Assembly (NCBI RefSeq): GCF_029309835.1
Contig: NZ_JARJHL010000011.1
Coordinates: 62,001 to 126,000, forward strand
Origin: Paracoccus sp. DMF-8
GTDB taxonomy: Bacteria; Pseudomonadota; Alphaproteobacteria; Rhodobacterales; Rhodobacteraceae
DNA length: 64,000 nucleotides
Direction of reading: 5' to 3'
Below the pieces are notes generated by a model. That model made no database searches. It was not told where the DNA came from and saw nothing but the letters and a program-made list of their open reading frames with translations. The stretch's first letter is position 1. Every line of letters starts with the position of its first letter. The translations under genes were made by a program, and so were the position numbers. Shown piece after piece: positions 46,607 through 55,993 of this stretch.

Positions 46607-47496
46607 GCCACCGCGCGCGCCGGGTCCAGACAGTCGATCAGCCGCCGCCCAAGCGGGCCGGGCCTGCGATGCGCGGGCCATGCCGCGACGACGGTGCGGA
46701 CGGGGTGGAACTGCATATCCTCGCAGGTCAGGGCCACGACCTCGCCGCGCCTGATTTCCGCCTCGAAGGTGCGGGTGCCGGAAAAGCACCAGCCCAGCCC
46801 CGCCTTGACCATATGCTTGATCCTTTCGACATCGTTCACCGTCCAGACATCGGTTGAAAACAGCCGCCCGACGCGCTCCATGTCGATGCGGGGCGAACCG
46901 ACGTAATAGATCTGGCGCTCGCGGTCGAAGGCGCTCATCGGCAGGGGCCGGGGCAGGCGGGTCAGGCGGTGGCCCGTGGCGCAGACCGGGCCCAGAGTCT
47001 CGCTGCCCAGATGCCGTGCCGCGATATCCGACGGAATCGCGGCAGCCAGCGTCAGGGCAAAGTCGATGCCGCCGTCGCGCAGATCATCCCACAGCGTCGC
47101 CAGCGAGGAATTGAAGAACTGGATCCGCGTCTGCGGATGTTCGGCGGAAAAATCGGCCAGCGCGCGGATCAGGTCCGCCTGCGGAAGCAGCACATCGACC
47201 AGCACGCGCAGCCGCGTTTCCTGCCCCTTTTCCAGCGACACCGCATGAGAGGTAAAGCCGCGCGCCCGTTCGACCACCGCGCGCGCCTCGGCCAGCAGGG
47301 CGCGGCCGCGTTCGGTCAGTTCGGACCGGTGCGGGCCGCTCCCCAGCAGGGCAAATCCGCAATGGCTTTCCAACTGCGCCAGCGAATAGCTGATCGAGGA
47401 AATCGGGCGCCGCAATTCCCGCGACGCGGCGGTCAGCCCGCCATGATCGACGACGGCGCAAAAGGCGGTCAGGTGATCGACAAGGTTGGGGTGCAT
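46555..47496 (-). CDS. LysR-family transcriptional regulator
   Basis: The 313-residue protein has the N-terminal winged helix: FCAVVDHGGLTAASRELRRP with SSISYSLAQLESHCGFALL, then a periplasmic-binding-like effector domain from about residue 90. Its 3' end overlaps the ribokinase gene by 52 bp on the opposite strand. It is divergent from the ABC transporter cluster that begins at 47678, with 181 bp between them. LysR regulators usually control the divergent neighbour, so this may regulate the acid-uptake cluster and not the sugar operon. Confidence 0.9.
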   Translation of the reverse strand: MHPNLVDHLTAFCAVVDHGGLTAASRELRRPISSISYSLAQLESHCGFALLGSGPHRSELTERGRALLAEARAVVERARGFTSHAVSLEKGQETRLRVLVDVLLPQADLIRALADFSAEHPQTRIQFFNSSLATLWDDLRDGGIDFALTLAAAIPSDIAARHLGSETLGPVCATGHRLTRLPRPLPMSAFDRERQIYYVGSPRIDMERVGRLFSTDVWTVNDVERIKHMVKAGLGWCFSGTRTFEAEIRRGEVVALTCEDMQFHPVRTVVAAWPAHRRPGPLGRRLIDCLDPARAVAQPGWDAANAANSSGVA

Positions 47497-47677
47497 TTCA
47501 AGAAACCTGAAAGAACTTTGCTATTCTTTTCGGTTTACCGGAAAGCAAATGCAATGCTAGCCTTTCCAGACATCCAGAGGTCGCAGATCGACCTGCAAGA
47601 CTGTTTTGGGAGGAGCAGCCTATGCACGGAGCATTCGCGCCGCTTTCGCGGTGCCATCCTGACATCCGGTGCCGCGC

Positions 47678-48472
47678 ATGAGCGGTGCGAAACAGGGCGA
47701 TGATGTCCTTGTCTGCGACCATGTCCTGCGGCGTTTCGGCGGTGTCGTCGCGCTGAAGGACGTGTCCGTCGCGATCAGGCGCGGCGAGATTTTCGGGCTG
47801 GTCGGCCCCAATGGCTCGGGCAAGACGACGCTGGTCAATGCGGTGACGGGTTTCTATCCCCCGCAAGAGGGCCGCATCACGCTGGACGGCACCCGGATCA
47901 ACGGGTTGAAACCCTATCGCATCGCCGCGATGGGCGTGGCGCGGACGTTCCAGAACGTCGCGCTGTTTCACGGCATGAGCGTGTTGGACAACATCCTGAT
48001 GGGCCGCCACATCTATATGAAGCCCAATCCGCTGGCCTCGCTGTTCTACCCGTGGTGGGCGCGGCGCGAGGAAATCGCCCATCGCCGCAAGGTCGAGGAG
48101 GTCATCGACCTGCTGCAACTGGCGCCCGCGCGCGATGAGCATGTCGACGTCATTCCCCTGGGCCTGCAAAAGCGCGTCGAACTGGCCCGCGCGCTCTGCG
48201 CCGAACCGCGCCTGCTGGTGCTGGACGAACCGATGGCGGGCATGAATCAGGAAGAAAAGGAATATATGGTCCGCTTCATTCTGGATGCGCAGGAGGAACT
48301 GGGCCTGACCGTCCTGATCATCGAACATCACATGGATGTCGTGACCGGCATCTGCGACCGCGTGCTGGTCCTGAACAACGGTCGGGAAATCGCGCAAGGC
48401 CCGGCGCGCGAGGCGATCGCGCAGCCGCAGGTGATCGAGGCCTATATCGGAAAGCCCCGCGATGCTGCATGA
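47678..48472 (+). CDS. Branched-chain-amino-acid-type ABC transporter ATPase (LivG type)
   Basis: The 264-residue ATPase has Walker A GPNGSGKTTLVNAV, Q-loop ARTFQNVALF, signature PLGLQKRVELARAL (deviating from LSGGQ) and Walker B LLVLDEPMAGM. IIEHHMDVVTGICDRVLVLN and the C-terminal IEAYIG match LivG. It starts the operon; ATG 47678 is preferred to GTG 47669. It overlaps the following acyl-CoA ligase gene by 11 bp. The ligase insertion between LivG and LivH suggests an organic acid substrate and not an amino acid. Confidence 0.92.
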   Translation: MSGAKQGDDVLVCDHVLRRFGGVVALKDVSVAIRRGEIFGLVGPNGSGKTTLVNAVTGFYPPQEGRITLDGTRINGLKPYRIAAMGVARTFQNVALFHGMSVLDNILMGRHIYMKPNPLASLFYPWWARREEIAHRRKVEEVIDLLQLAPARDEHVDVIPLGLQKRVELARALCAEPRLLVLDEPMAGMNQEEKEYMVRFILDAQEELGLTVLIIEHHMDVVTGICDRVLVLNNGREIAQGPAREAIAQPQVIEAYIGKPRDAA

Positions 48473-50414
48473 ACCCTTTGACACAGGCGCGTCCCGCGCG
48501 CTGCATCCGAACTGGCAGGATGGTGACCATCTGCTGGCGATCCTGGCCCGCAATGCCGCCCAACACCCCGATGAGATCGCCATGCGCGAACGCGACCGGG
48601 GCATCTGGCATGAATATTCATGGGCCGATTACCTGAAGGCCGTCACCGAATTCGCCGCCGGGCTGGAAAGCCGTGGCATCGCGCCGGGGGATGTCGTGCT
48701 GGTGATCGGGGAAAATCGCCCGAACCTGTATTTTGCGATGCTGGGGATCTGTGCCCTGCGCGCCATCCCCTCGCCCGCCTATTCCGATGCCCTGACCGAA
48801 GAACTGGCCGCGCAGATGGCGCGCGAAAACATCCGCGTGGCGATTGCCGAGGATCAGGAACAGGTCGACAAGCTGCGCGAGGCGCAGGCCAGCTATCCGG
48901 GCCTGTCGCTGATCATCTATGACGATCCGCGCGGGCTGAAGGGGCGCGAGCCTGATGGTGTCGCGGGCATCGACGATATCCGTGCCGCCGGTGCCGCGCG
49001 GTTGGCGGCTGACCCGGCACTGGCGGGCGATCTGATCGCGCGGCCTTCGATCCATGATGTCGCGGTGCTGATGCATTCGTCCGGCACGACCGGCGCGCCC
49101 AAGGAGATTCCCCTGAAACATGGCCATGTCCTGTCGGGTGTCAGGAACGCTGCCGCCGCCGGATATTTCCGGCAGGGCGAGGTTCATATGGCCTATCTGC
49201 CGATGGCCTGGGTCGGCGATTTCATCTTTTCCATCGGCGCCGCGATCGAACTGCGTTTCAGCGTCAACATCCCCGAAGATCAGGAAACCGCCGCGCATGA
49301 CCTGCGGGAAATCGCGCCGACGCTGTATTTCTCCAGCCCGCGGGCGTGGTCGGCGATGCTGACGCGGGTGCAGGTCGGCATGGCCGAAACCGGGGGGCTG
49401 AAACGGCGGCTGTATGATTACTTCATGCCCCGCGCCATGGCCGCCGAACGCGCCAAGCTGGATGGCCAGCCCGTGCGGATGGGCGCGCTGACCCGGCGTT
49501 TGGGCGAAATTCTGGTCTATGGCCCCTTGCGCGACCGGCTTGGGCTGGCCCGCGTCGAACGTGCCTATACCGCCGGCGAGGCGATTGGCGAGGATGTTTT
49601 CCTGTGGTTCCGCGCCCTTGGCCTGAACCTGCGCCAGTTCTATGGCCAGACCGAAAACTGCGCGCTCGCCGTCGCGCAAAAGCCCGAAGACATCTCGCTG
49701 ACCACGGTCGGGCGGCCTTTCCCCGGCGTCGAGATGAAGATCGACGAACATGGCGAAATCCTGTTGCGCGGCGACAATATCTTTGACGGTTATTTCCAGA
49801 ACCCGAAATCCACGGCCGAGGCGCTGGTCGATGGCTGGCTGCATACCGGCGACGCCGGGCAGGTCGAACCGGACGGGCAGCTTGTGGTTCTGGGCCGGGT
49901 GTCCGAGGTGGTGGAAAAGGCTGACGGCACCCGTTTTATCGCGACCTATATCGAAAACCGTCTGAAATTTTCGCCCCATATCAAGGACGCGGCGGTGATC
50001 GGCAAGGGCCGCGATATCCTGACCGCGATCATCTGCATCGACTTTCAGGCGGTGGGGCAATGGGCGCAGGAAAACGGCGTGGCCTATACCTCCTATGCCG
50101 AATTGTCGCAGCAGCCCGCCGTCTATGACCTGATCGCCCGCGAGATCGCCGAGGTGAATGCGCATCTGCCGCATGGCCTGTCGGTGGCGCGTTTCGTCAA
50201 CCTGCACAAGGAATTCGACCCCGACGACGGCGAGGTCACCCGGACCCGCAAACTGAAACGCAATGTCATCGACGACCGTTATGGCCCGATCATTCAGGCG
50301 ATGAACGACGGCGCGTCGCAAATCGATTTCAAGGCACGGATCACCTATGAAAATGGCCAGACGGGTTCGCTGGATCGCGTGTTGCGGCTGGCCGATGTGC
50401 AGGGGGCGGCGTGA
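48462..50414 (+). CDS. AMP-dependent acyl-CoA synthetase/ligase within ABC operon
   Basis: The 650-residue ANL enzyme has VLMHSSGTTGAPKEIPLKH near residue 203-221, FYGQTENCALA near 394, DGWLHTGDAGQVEPDGQLVVLGR near 455-477 (shortened) and a C-terminal TRTRKLKRNVI with the catalytic Lys region. Length and the large C-terminal domain match long-chain or aryl acyl-CoA synthetases that sit inside Liv-type operons. It probably traps the imported acid as a CoA thioester. It overlaps livG-type and livH-type genes at both ends, so stoichiometric co-expression is likely. The substrate is unknown. Confidence 0.9.
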   Translation: MLHEPFDTGASRALHPNWQDGDHLLAILARNAAQHPDEIAMRERDRGIWHEYSWADYLKAVTEFAAGLESRGIAPGDVVLVIGENRPNLYFAMLGICALRAIPSPAYSDALTEELAAQMARENIRVAIAEDQEQVDKLREAQASYPGLSLIIYDDPRGLKGREPDGVAGIDDIRAAGAARLAADPALAGDLIARPSIHDVAVLMHSSGTTGAPKEIPLKHGHVLSGVRNAAAAGYFRQGEVHMAYLPMAWVGDFIFSIGAAIELRFSVNIPEDQETAAHDLREIAPTLYFSSPRAWSAMLTRVQVGMAETGGLKRRLYDYFMPRAMAAERAKLDGQPVRMGALTRRLGEILVYGPLRDRLGLARVERAYTAGEAIGEDVFLWFRALGLNLRQFYGQTENCALAVAQKPEDISLTTVGRPFPGVEMKIDEHGEILLRGDNIFDGYFQNPKSTAEALVDGWLHTGDAGQVEPDGQLVVLGRVSEVVEKADGTRFIATYIENRLKFSPHIKDAAVIGKGRDILTAIICIDFQAVGQWAQENGVAYTSYAELSQQPAVYDLIAREIAEVNAHLPHGLSVARFVNLHKEFDPDDGEVTRTRKLKRNVIDDRYGPIIQAMNDGASQIDFKARITYENGQTGSLDRVLRLADVQGAA

Positions 50415-51292
50415 TGGCCTATTTCTTTGAACTGCTGATCAACGGTGCGCTGACCGGGCTGATGTATTCGCTGGTCGCACTGGGTTTTGTGCTGATCTAC
50501 AAATCGGCGGGCGTGCCGAACCTTGCGCAGGGCGCGGTGGTGATGACGGCGGCTTATGCGGTCTGGATGTTCATGTCCATGGGCCTGCCGCTGTTTCTGG
50601 CGATCCCCGCCGCGATGGTCGTGATGTTCCTGTTCGGTCTGGTGGTCGAAAGGTTGCTGCTGCGGCGCATGGTCGGCCAGCCGGTGATCATGGTCGTGAT
50701 GCTGACGCTTGGTCTGGATATCCTGCTGCGCGGTCTGGTGCCGGGTGTGCTGGGCTCGACACCGAAACCGCTGGACCTTGGCATCAGCTTTGCCCCCGTC
50801 ATCGTCGGAGACGTGTTCATCAACCGCACCTATCTGATCGGCGGCGTGATCGCGCTGGCGCTGGTCGGGGCCTCGCTGGCGTTCTTTCGCACAAGGCTGG
50901 GGACCAAGTTGCGCGCCGTGTCGGACGACCATATTTCCAGCTGGGCGGTGGGTATTTCGGTCGAGCGCGCCATCGGGATTTCCTGGGGCCTTGCCGGGAT
51001 CACGGCGGTGGTCGCGGGCACGCTGTGGGGTTCGGCGCAGGGCGTCGACTGGACGCTGTCGGCGCTGCTGTTCCCGGCGATTGCCGTGGTCATTCTGGGC
51101 GGCATCGATTCCATTCCCGGCGTGCTGGTCGGGGGCATTCTGGTCGGCGTGCTGGGCTCGGTCATTCCCGGCTATCTCGACAGTATCGTGGGGGGCGGGA
51201 CGCGTGATGTCGTGACCTCGCTGATCATCCTGTTCACCATCATGGTCCGGCCCTTCGGCATCTTCGGACGTGAAGACATCGAGAGGATCTGA
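50414..51292 (+). CDS. Branched-chain-amino-acid-type ABC permease (LivH type)
   Basis: The 292-residue membrane protein has about eight hydrophobic segments. Family motifs: LINGALTGLMYSLVALGFVL at the start, NLAQGAVVMTAAY near 37-49 and the cytoplasmic coupling loop RAVSDDHISSWAVGISVERA near 170-188. GGIDSIPGVLVGGILVG precedes the final helices. I use ATG 50414, which overlaps the ligase stop (TGATG); GTG 50411 is one codon upstream. It forms the channel with the LivM-type protein 3 bp downstream. Confidence 0.93.
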   Translation: MAYFFELLINGALTGLMYSLVALGFVLIYKSAGVPNLAQGAVVMTAAYAVWMFMSMGLPLFLAIPAAMVVMFLFGLVVERLLLRRMVGQPVIMVVMLTLGLDILLRGLVPGVLGSTPKPLDLGISFAPVIVGDVFINRTYLIGGVIALALVGASLAFFRTRLGTKLRAVSDDHISSWAVGISVERAIGISWGLAGITAVVAGTLWGSAQGVDWTLSALLFPAIAVVILGGIDSIPGVLVGGILVGVLGSVIPGYLDSIVGGGTRDVVTSLIILFTIMVRPFGIFGREDIERI

Positions 51293-51295
51293 CCG

Positions 51296-52369
51296 ATGTT
51301 CTACCGCCTCTCTGGAACCTATCACACGAGCTATGAATCCGACCGCCGGTTGTGGAAGATCCCGGCCGACCGCTGGCTGGTTCTGGCTGTCCTGGTCATC
51401 GCGGTTCTGGCGCCCCTGTTCGTGGCGCCGCTGTATCTGGGCAGCTATGTCCTGCCCTGGGTGATCTGGTCGGCGGCGGCGCTGTCCCTGACCCTGCTGA
51501 TGGGCATGGCCGGGCAGTTGCATTTCGGCTTTGCTGCGGTGATGGCGATCGGCGCCTATGCCTCGATCCACCTTGTCCGGGCAGGGGTGCCGTTTGAAAT
51601 CGCGCTGGTCCTGTCGGGGCTGATATCCGCCGCCATCGGCGCGGTGTTCGGCGCGGCCGCCCTGCGGGTCAAGGGGCTGTATCTGGTCATGGCGACGCTG
51701 GCCATGCAATATCTGGTCGACTGGACCGTGGTGAACGTGCCCGCGATTTCCGGCGGCGCCCATGCGACGCTGCGCACGCCTGCCGTGAATTTCCTGTTCA
51801 TGCCCATCGACAGCCTGTCTGCGCGCTACTGGCTGGCGCTTGGCTGGGTCGTCTTGCTGACCCTGTTTTGCCTGAACGTCCGCCGCACCAGTTTCGGCCG
51901 CGCGCTGGTCGCGATCCGGGACAAGGATTTCGCCGCCGCCGTCATCGGCGTCGATCCGTTCAAGACCAAGCTGATGGCGTTCTTCACCTCGTCCTTCATG
52001 GGCGGCGTGACCGGCGCGATCCTGGCATTCTGCTATTATCGCGCGGTGACGCCGGAACAATTCGGCTTCAACGTGTCGATCCAACTGGTGGCGATGGTGT
52101 TGGTCGGGGGCCTGGGGTCGGTGATCGGGTCCTATCTGGGCGCGGGCTTCGTGCTGCTGGCGCCGATCTTCCTGACCAACTTCATCGCCGGGCTTGCGCA
52201 AGCGGGTTGGGTGCCGGTCAGCCAGAATTTTCTGTCGCACCTGCCCCTGATGATCTACGGCGCGATGATTATCGGATTCCTGCTGTTCGAGCCGTTGGGA
52301 CTGGCGAAAATCTACGACAACATCCGCAAATATTTCCTGGTCTGGCCATTCCGCCACGCCAAAAGCTGA
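51296..52369 (+). CDS. Branched-chain-amino-acid-type ABC permease (LivM type)
   Basis: The 357-residue protein has a ~35-residue hydrophilic start and about ten hydrophobic segments. It shows LTLLMGMAGQLHFGFAAVMA near residue 65-84, RTSFGRALVAIRDKDFAAAV (ATPase-coupling loop) near 198-217 and LVAMVLVGGLGSVIGSYLGA near 264-283, all LivM features. A gene in a shifted frame through the same DNA is a shadow of the next gene's long open frame. It is the second channel subunit. Confidence 0.93.
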   Translation: MFYRLSGTYHTSYESDRRLWKIPADRWLVLAVLVIAVLAPLFVAPLYLGSYVLPWVIWSAAALSLTLLMGMAGQLHFGFAAVMAIGAYASIHLVRAGVPFEIALVLSGLISAAIGAVFGAAALRVKGLYLVMATLAMQYLVDWTVVNVPAISGGAHATLRTPAVNFLFMPIDSLSARYWLALGWVVLLTLFCLNVRRTSFGRALVAIRDKDFAAAVIGVDPFKTKLMAFFTSSFMGGVTGAILAFCYYRAVTPEQFGFNVSIQLVAMVLVGGLGSVIGSYLGAGFVLLAPIFLTNFIAGLAQAGWVPVSQNFLSHLPLMIYGAMIIGFLLFEPLGLAKIYDNIRKYFLVWPFRHAKS

Positions 52370-52410
52370 CAACCCTGGGGAGGGGGATGCGTAAAATGGG
52401 AGGGAACAAG

Positions 52411-53652
52411 ATGAACTGGATGCGCAAGGCGGCATTGTCATCGGTGCTGGCGCTTGGCCTGACGGCCGGTCCCGTCACCACTGCGATGGCCGAGGAAATC
52501 AAGTTCGGCCTGCTGCAGGATTTCACGGCGGTCTATACCTTCGTGACCGGGCAATACAATCAGGGGCAACAGGATTACCTGACCCTGATCAACGAAGAGG
52601 GCGGCATCGGCGGCAATACCTTTACCGCCATCGTCCGCGACACCGGCAACCAGCCGCAACGCGGGATCGAGGCCTATAACCGCGCCAAGGAAGAAGGCGC
52701 GATCCTGTTCGATTTCCTGTCCACCCCGGTTTCCGCCGCGATTCTGGATCAGGCCAATGCCGACAACCGCATCGTCATCACCCCCGCGCATGGCCGGGGC
52801 GATGCGTCCGACGGGTCGGTGTTCCTCTATATCTTCCCGATGATGGCGACCTATTGGGCGCAGGCCGCCAACCTGATCGACTATATCAAGACCCATGACG
52901 GCGGGCTGGAAGGCAAGAAGATCGCTATCGTCCATATTGACAGCCCCTTTGGCCGCGAGCCGCTGCCGATCCTTGACGCTTTGGCGGAACAGGAAAAATT
53001 CGAGTACCGCGCCTTTCCCTATGCCTCGCCGGGCAATGAACAATCCGCCGCATGGTCCGAGGTGCGCCGCTATCGCCCCGATCACGTCCTGATCTGGGGC
53101 GCGGGTGGCGGTCAGGCGGTGTCGGTGCGCACCGCGATCCAGAACGGCGTGCGTCCCGAACAGATCCTGTCGGTGATCTGGCTGGCCGAAACCGACGCCG
53201 CCAATGTCGGCCCGATGATGAAAGGCGTGAAACGGTTTGAGGCGACGGCCTCGGGCACCGATCACCCGATCATCCAGCGCATTCAGGAAAAGGTCATCAC
53301 GCCGGGCAAGGGCTCGGGCGATGCGGCCAATGTCGGCACCAGCTATTACAACCTTGGCGTCGCGACCATGGCGGTTTCCGTCGAGGCCGCGCGGCTTGGT
53401 CTGGAAGCGGGCGGCCCGCTGACCGGCGAAACGCTGAAGGCCGGTTTTGAACAGATCGCGGGCTATGACGCCGAAGGGCTGATGCCCGCCATCACCATCA
53501 CCGGCGCCGACCATCAGGGCGGTGGCGCGGGTCGCGTCTCGCAATGGGACGGCGCGGCATGGGTGCCGGTGTCCGACTGGCACGCCGCCTATCCCGAACT
53601 GGTCCGCGCCGAGATCGAGGAATCGGCCGCCAAATACGGCGCGGGGAACTGA
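52411..53652 (+). CDS. ABC transporter substrate-binding protein (LivK-like, organic acid type)
   Basis: The 413-residue protein has a signal peptide (MNWMRKAALSSVLALGLTAG, cleavage after ...TTAMA). The mature part has a type I periplasmic-binding fold: IKFGLLQDFTAVYTFVTGQY, DYLTLINEEGGIGGNTFTA, KIAIVHIDSPFGREPLPIL and QNGVRPEQILSVIWLAETDA. These resemble Liv-type receptors for aromatic acids more than LivJ. ATG 52411 follows GGAGGGAACAAG; earlier in-frame ATGs lack the signal-peptide spacing. It sits between the permeases and the LivF-type ATPase. The ligand is inferred from the ligases around it. Confidence 0.9.
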   Translation: MNWMRKAALSSVLALGLTAGPVTTAMAEEIKFGLLQDFTAVYTFVTGQYNQGQQDYLTLINEEGGIGGNTFTAIVRDTGNQPQRGIEAYNRAKEEGAILFDFLSTPVSAAILDQANADNRIVITPAHGRGDASDGSVFLYIFPMMATYWAQAANLIDYIKTHDGGLEGKKIAIVHIDSPFGREPLPILDALAEQEKFEYRAFPYASPGNEQSAAWSEVRRYRPDHVLIWGAGGGQAVSVRTAIQNGVRPEQILSVIWLAETDAANVGPMMKGVKRFEATASGTDHPIIQRIQEKVITPGKGSGDAANVGTSYYNLGVATMAVSVEAARLGLEAGGPLTGETLKAGFEQIAGYDAEGLMPAITITGADHQGGGAGRVSQWDGAAWVPVSDWHAAYPELVRAEIEESAAKYGAGN

Positions 53653-53656
53653 TCCC

Positions 53657-54445
53657 ATGCCCGCGCTGGTTCTGGAAAACGTCGAGGTCATCTATGACAA
53701 GGTGTTCCTTGCCATCAAAGGTGTCTCGCTTGACATCGGAGAGGGCGAAATGGTCGCCCTGCTTGGCTCGAACGGCGCGGGGAAATCGACGACGCTGAAA
53801 TCCATCTCGGGGCTTTTGGGCCCCGAGCGCGGGCTGGTCACGCGCGGCGATGTGACCTGGGACGGGCGGTCGATCATCGCGATGGGCGCGCCGGAACGGG
53901 TCGCCTCGGGGCTGGTCCATGTGCTGGAAGGGCGGCGGATCTTCGGCCATCTGACGCCGGATGAAAACCTGATCGCCGCCTGGCGCGGCGGAAATTCGGG
54001 TCGTTTCAATGAACTGCGCGAACAGGTCTATGCCTATTTCCCGCGCCTGAAGGAACGCATCAAATCCAAGGCGGGCTATCTGTCGGGCGGCGAACAGCAG
54101 ATGCTGGCGATTGGCCGGGCGCTGATGACCGAACCCGAGCTGATCATGCTGGACGAACCTTCGCTTGGCCTGTCGCCGCTGCTGGTTCAGGAAATCTTCG
54201 GCATCATTTCCGAAATCAACGCGCGTGAAAAGCTGTCGGTGCTGCTGGTCGAACAGAATGCGGCGGCGACGCTGGACATCGTCGACCGCGCCTATCTGAT
54301 CGAACAGGGGCAGGTCGTCATGTCGGGCGCGGCGGATGTGCTGAAAGCCAACCCGGATGTTCAGGATTTCTATCTGGGCGGCGCGGGCAAGGTCGATTAC
54401 CGCAATGTCAAACATTACCGCCGCCGCAAGCGCTGGCTGGCCTGA
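53657..54445 (+). CDS. Branched-chain-amino-acid-type ABC transporter ATPase (LivF type)
   Basis: The 262-residue ATPase has Walker A GSNGAGKSTTLKSI, Q-loop HVLEGRRIFGHLTPDENL, signature YLSGGEQQMLAIGRAL and Walker B LIMLDEPSLGLSPLL, all LivF features. The C-terminus VDYRNVKHYRRRKRWLA is longer and more basic than in plain LivF and is typical of versions in aromatic-acid operons. It starts 4 bp after the binding-protein gene and is followed 47 bp later by the PaaK-like ligase. Confidence 0.93.
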   Translation: MPALVLENVEVIYDKVFLAIKGVSLDIGEGEMVALLGSNGAGKSTTLKSISGLLGPERGLVTRGDVTWDGRSIIAMGAPERVASGLVHVLEGRRIFGHLTPDENLIAAWRGGNSGRFNELREQVYAYFPRLKERIKSKAGYLSGGEQQMLAIGRALMTEPELIMLDEPSLGLSPLLVQEIFGIISEINAREKLSVLLVEQNAAATLDIVDRAYLIEQGQVVMSGAADVLKANPDVQDFYLGGAGKVDYRNVKHYRRRKRWLA

Positions 54446-54492
54446 TCCGCCATGTCAAAGAAGATGACTGATAAAAAGATGGAGCGTTTCCA

Positions 54493-55725
54493 ATGACAAA
54501 CGCGCTTTATGACCCGTCCGAGGGACGATCCCCGCAGGACCGCGAACAGGATCAGTTGGCCCGGCTGAACGCCCAGATCGCCCGGATGCGGCAGGGGCAG
54601 CCCTTTTGGGCGGAGCGGCTGGACGGCACGCCGCTTGGCAGTCTTGCCGAAATGGCGGCGCTGCCGGTGCTGCGCAAATCCGATCTGGTTCAGATGCAGG
54701 CCGGGACGCCGCCCTTTGGCGGGCTGAACGGCAATCCGGTGGGCAGCCTGCGGCGGCTGTTCATGTCCCCCGGCCCGATTTTCGACCCCGAGGGGCGGGG
54801 GCCTGACTGGTGGGGTTCGGCCCGCGCGCTGCATGCGGCGGGGGTGCGGCCGGGCGATATCGCGCTGAACACCTTTTCCTATCACCTGACCCCTGCCGCC
54901 TTCATTTTCGAGGCGGGGCTGGACGCCATCGGTTGCCCGGTCATCCCGGCAGGCCCCGGCAATACCGCCGACCAGCTGGCCGCCATCGCCCATTTCCGCC
55001 CGCGCGTCTACATCGGCGTGCCCGATTTCCTGAAGATCCTGATCGACAAGGCGGATGAGACGGGGGCGGATCGCTCCTCGCTGGAAATCGGCATGGTGAC
55101 GGGGGCGGCGCTGCCGGGATCCCTGCGCGCGGAACTGGCGGGCAGGGGGATTGCGGTGCGGCAATGCTATGGCACCGCCGATCTGGGGATCATCGCCTAT
55201 GAAACCGGCGACCGGAACCTGACACATCCGGGCATGGTGCTGAACGAAAACGCCATCGTCGAAATCGTCCGTCCCGGCACCGGCGATCCGGTGGCCGATG
55301 GCGAGGTCGGCGAAATCGTCGTGACCCGTCTGGATGCCGATTACCCGCTGCTGCGTTTCGCGACCGGCGACATGTCGGCGATCCTGACTGATCCCGCGCC
55401 GGATGATGGCCGCACCAACCGCCGCATCAAGGGCTGGATGGGCCGCGCCGATCAGGCGACCAAGGTCAAGGGCATGTTCGTGCGCCCCGAACAGGTTGCG
55501 GCCATCGCCCGCGCCGTGCCCGGCTGCGGCCGTCTGCGGCTGGAGGTCAGGCGGGACGGCGAACAGGACCGGATGCAGCTTTTGGCCGAACATGCCGATC
55601 CGGCGGCGCAGGCGGCGCTGCGCGATTGCCTGTCCGAAATCACCCGGCTGAAAGGCGCGGTGACGGTCGTGGCGCCGGGCAGCCTGCCGAATGACGGGCT
55701 GGTCATCGCAGATCTTCGCCGCTAG
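54493..55725 (+). CDS. Phenylacetate-CoA ligase family protein
   Basis: The 410-residue protein belongs to the PaaK-type ANL group. It shows LPVLRKSDLVQMQ near residue 55-67, RLFMSPGPIFDPEGRG where PaaK has the SSGTTG-type loop, QCYGTADLGIIAYE near 222-235, and LLRFATGDMSAIL near 283-295. The phosphate loop is unusual: it reads MSPGP instead of TSGTTG. The lysine-bearing C-terminal domain is present (RIKGWMGRADQATKVKG). It closes the Liv-type operon and probably makes a CoA thioester of an aromatic acid. With the altered loop its activity is uncertain. Confidence 0.85.
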   Translation: MTNALYDPSEGRSPQDREQDQLARLNAQIARMRQGQPFWAERLDGTPLGSLAEMAALPVLRKSDLVQMQAGTPPFGGLNGNPVGSLRRLFMSPGPIFDPEGRGPDWWGSARALHAAGVRPGDIALNTFSYHLTPAAFIFEAGLDAIGCPVIPAGPGNTADQLAAIAHFRPRVYIGVPDFLKILIDKADETGADRSSLEIGMVTGAALPGSLRAELAGRGIAVRQCYGTADLGIIAYETGDRNLTHPGMVLNENAIVEIVRPGTGDPVADGEVGEIVVTRLDADYPLLRFATGDMSAILTDPAPDDGRTNRRIKGWMGRADQATKVKGMFVRPEQVAAIARAVPGCGRLRLEVRRDGEQDRMQLLAEHADPAAQAALRDCLSEITRLKGAVTVVAPGSLPNDGLVIADLRR

Positions 55726-55993
55726 GGCGCCGGTTTCGGGCATTTTCCCGCCCAGGCTGAACGCGACGTTCCGGAAAAAGCCGGTGAAACACGCGAAATC
55801 CCGCCTTTGGTGGGGCAGGGCGGCGGCAAGATGCTGCCGCCGCGATTTTGCGCCCCGCCCGATCTGAGGCACATTCGACAGACCCGCGCGCTCTTGCGGG
55901 TTGTCAATGCAGATGGGATATCGTGACCACGACAGACCGCCCGAACCGCGATGCGGGCCGCATCCGCCATGCCGCCACCCGGTGGTTGCGCGC

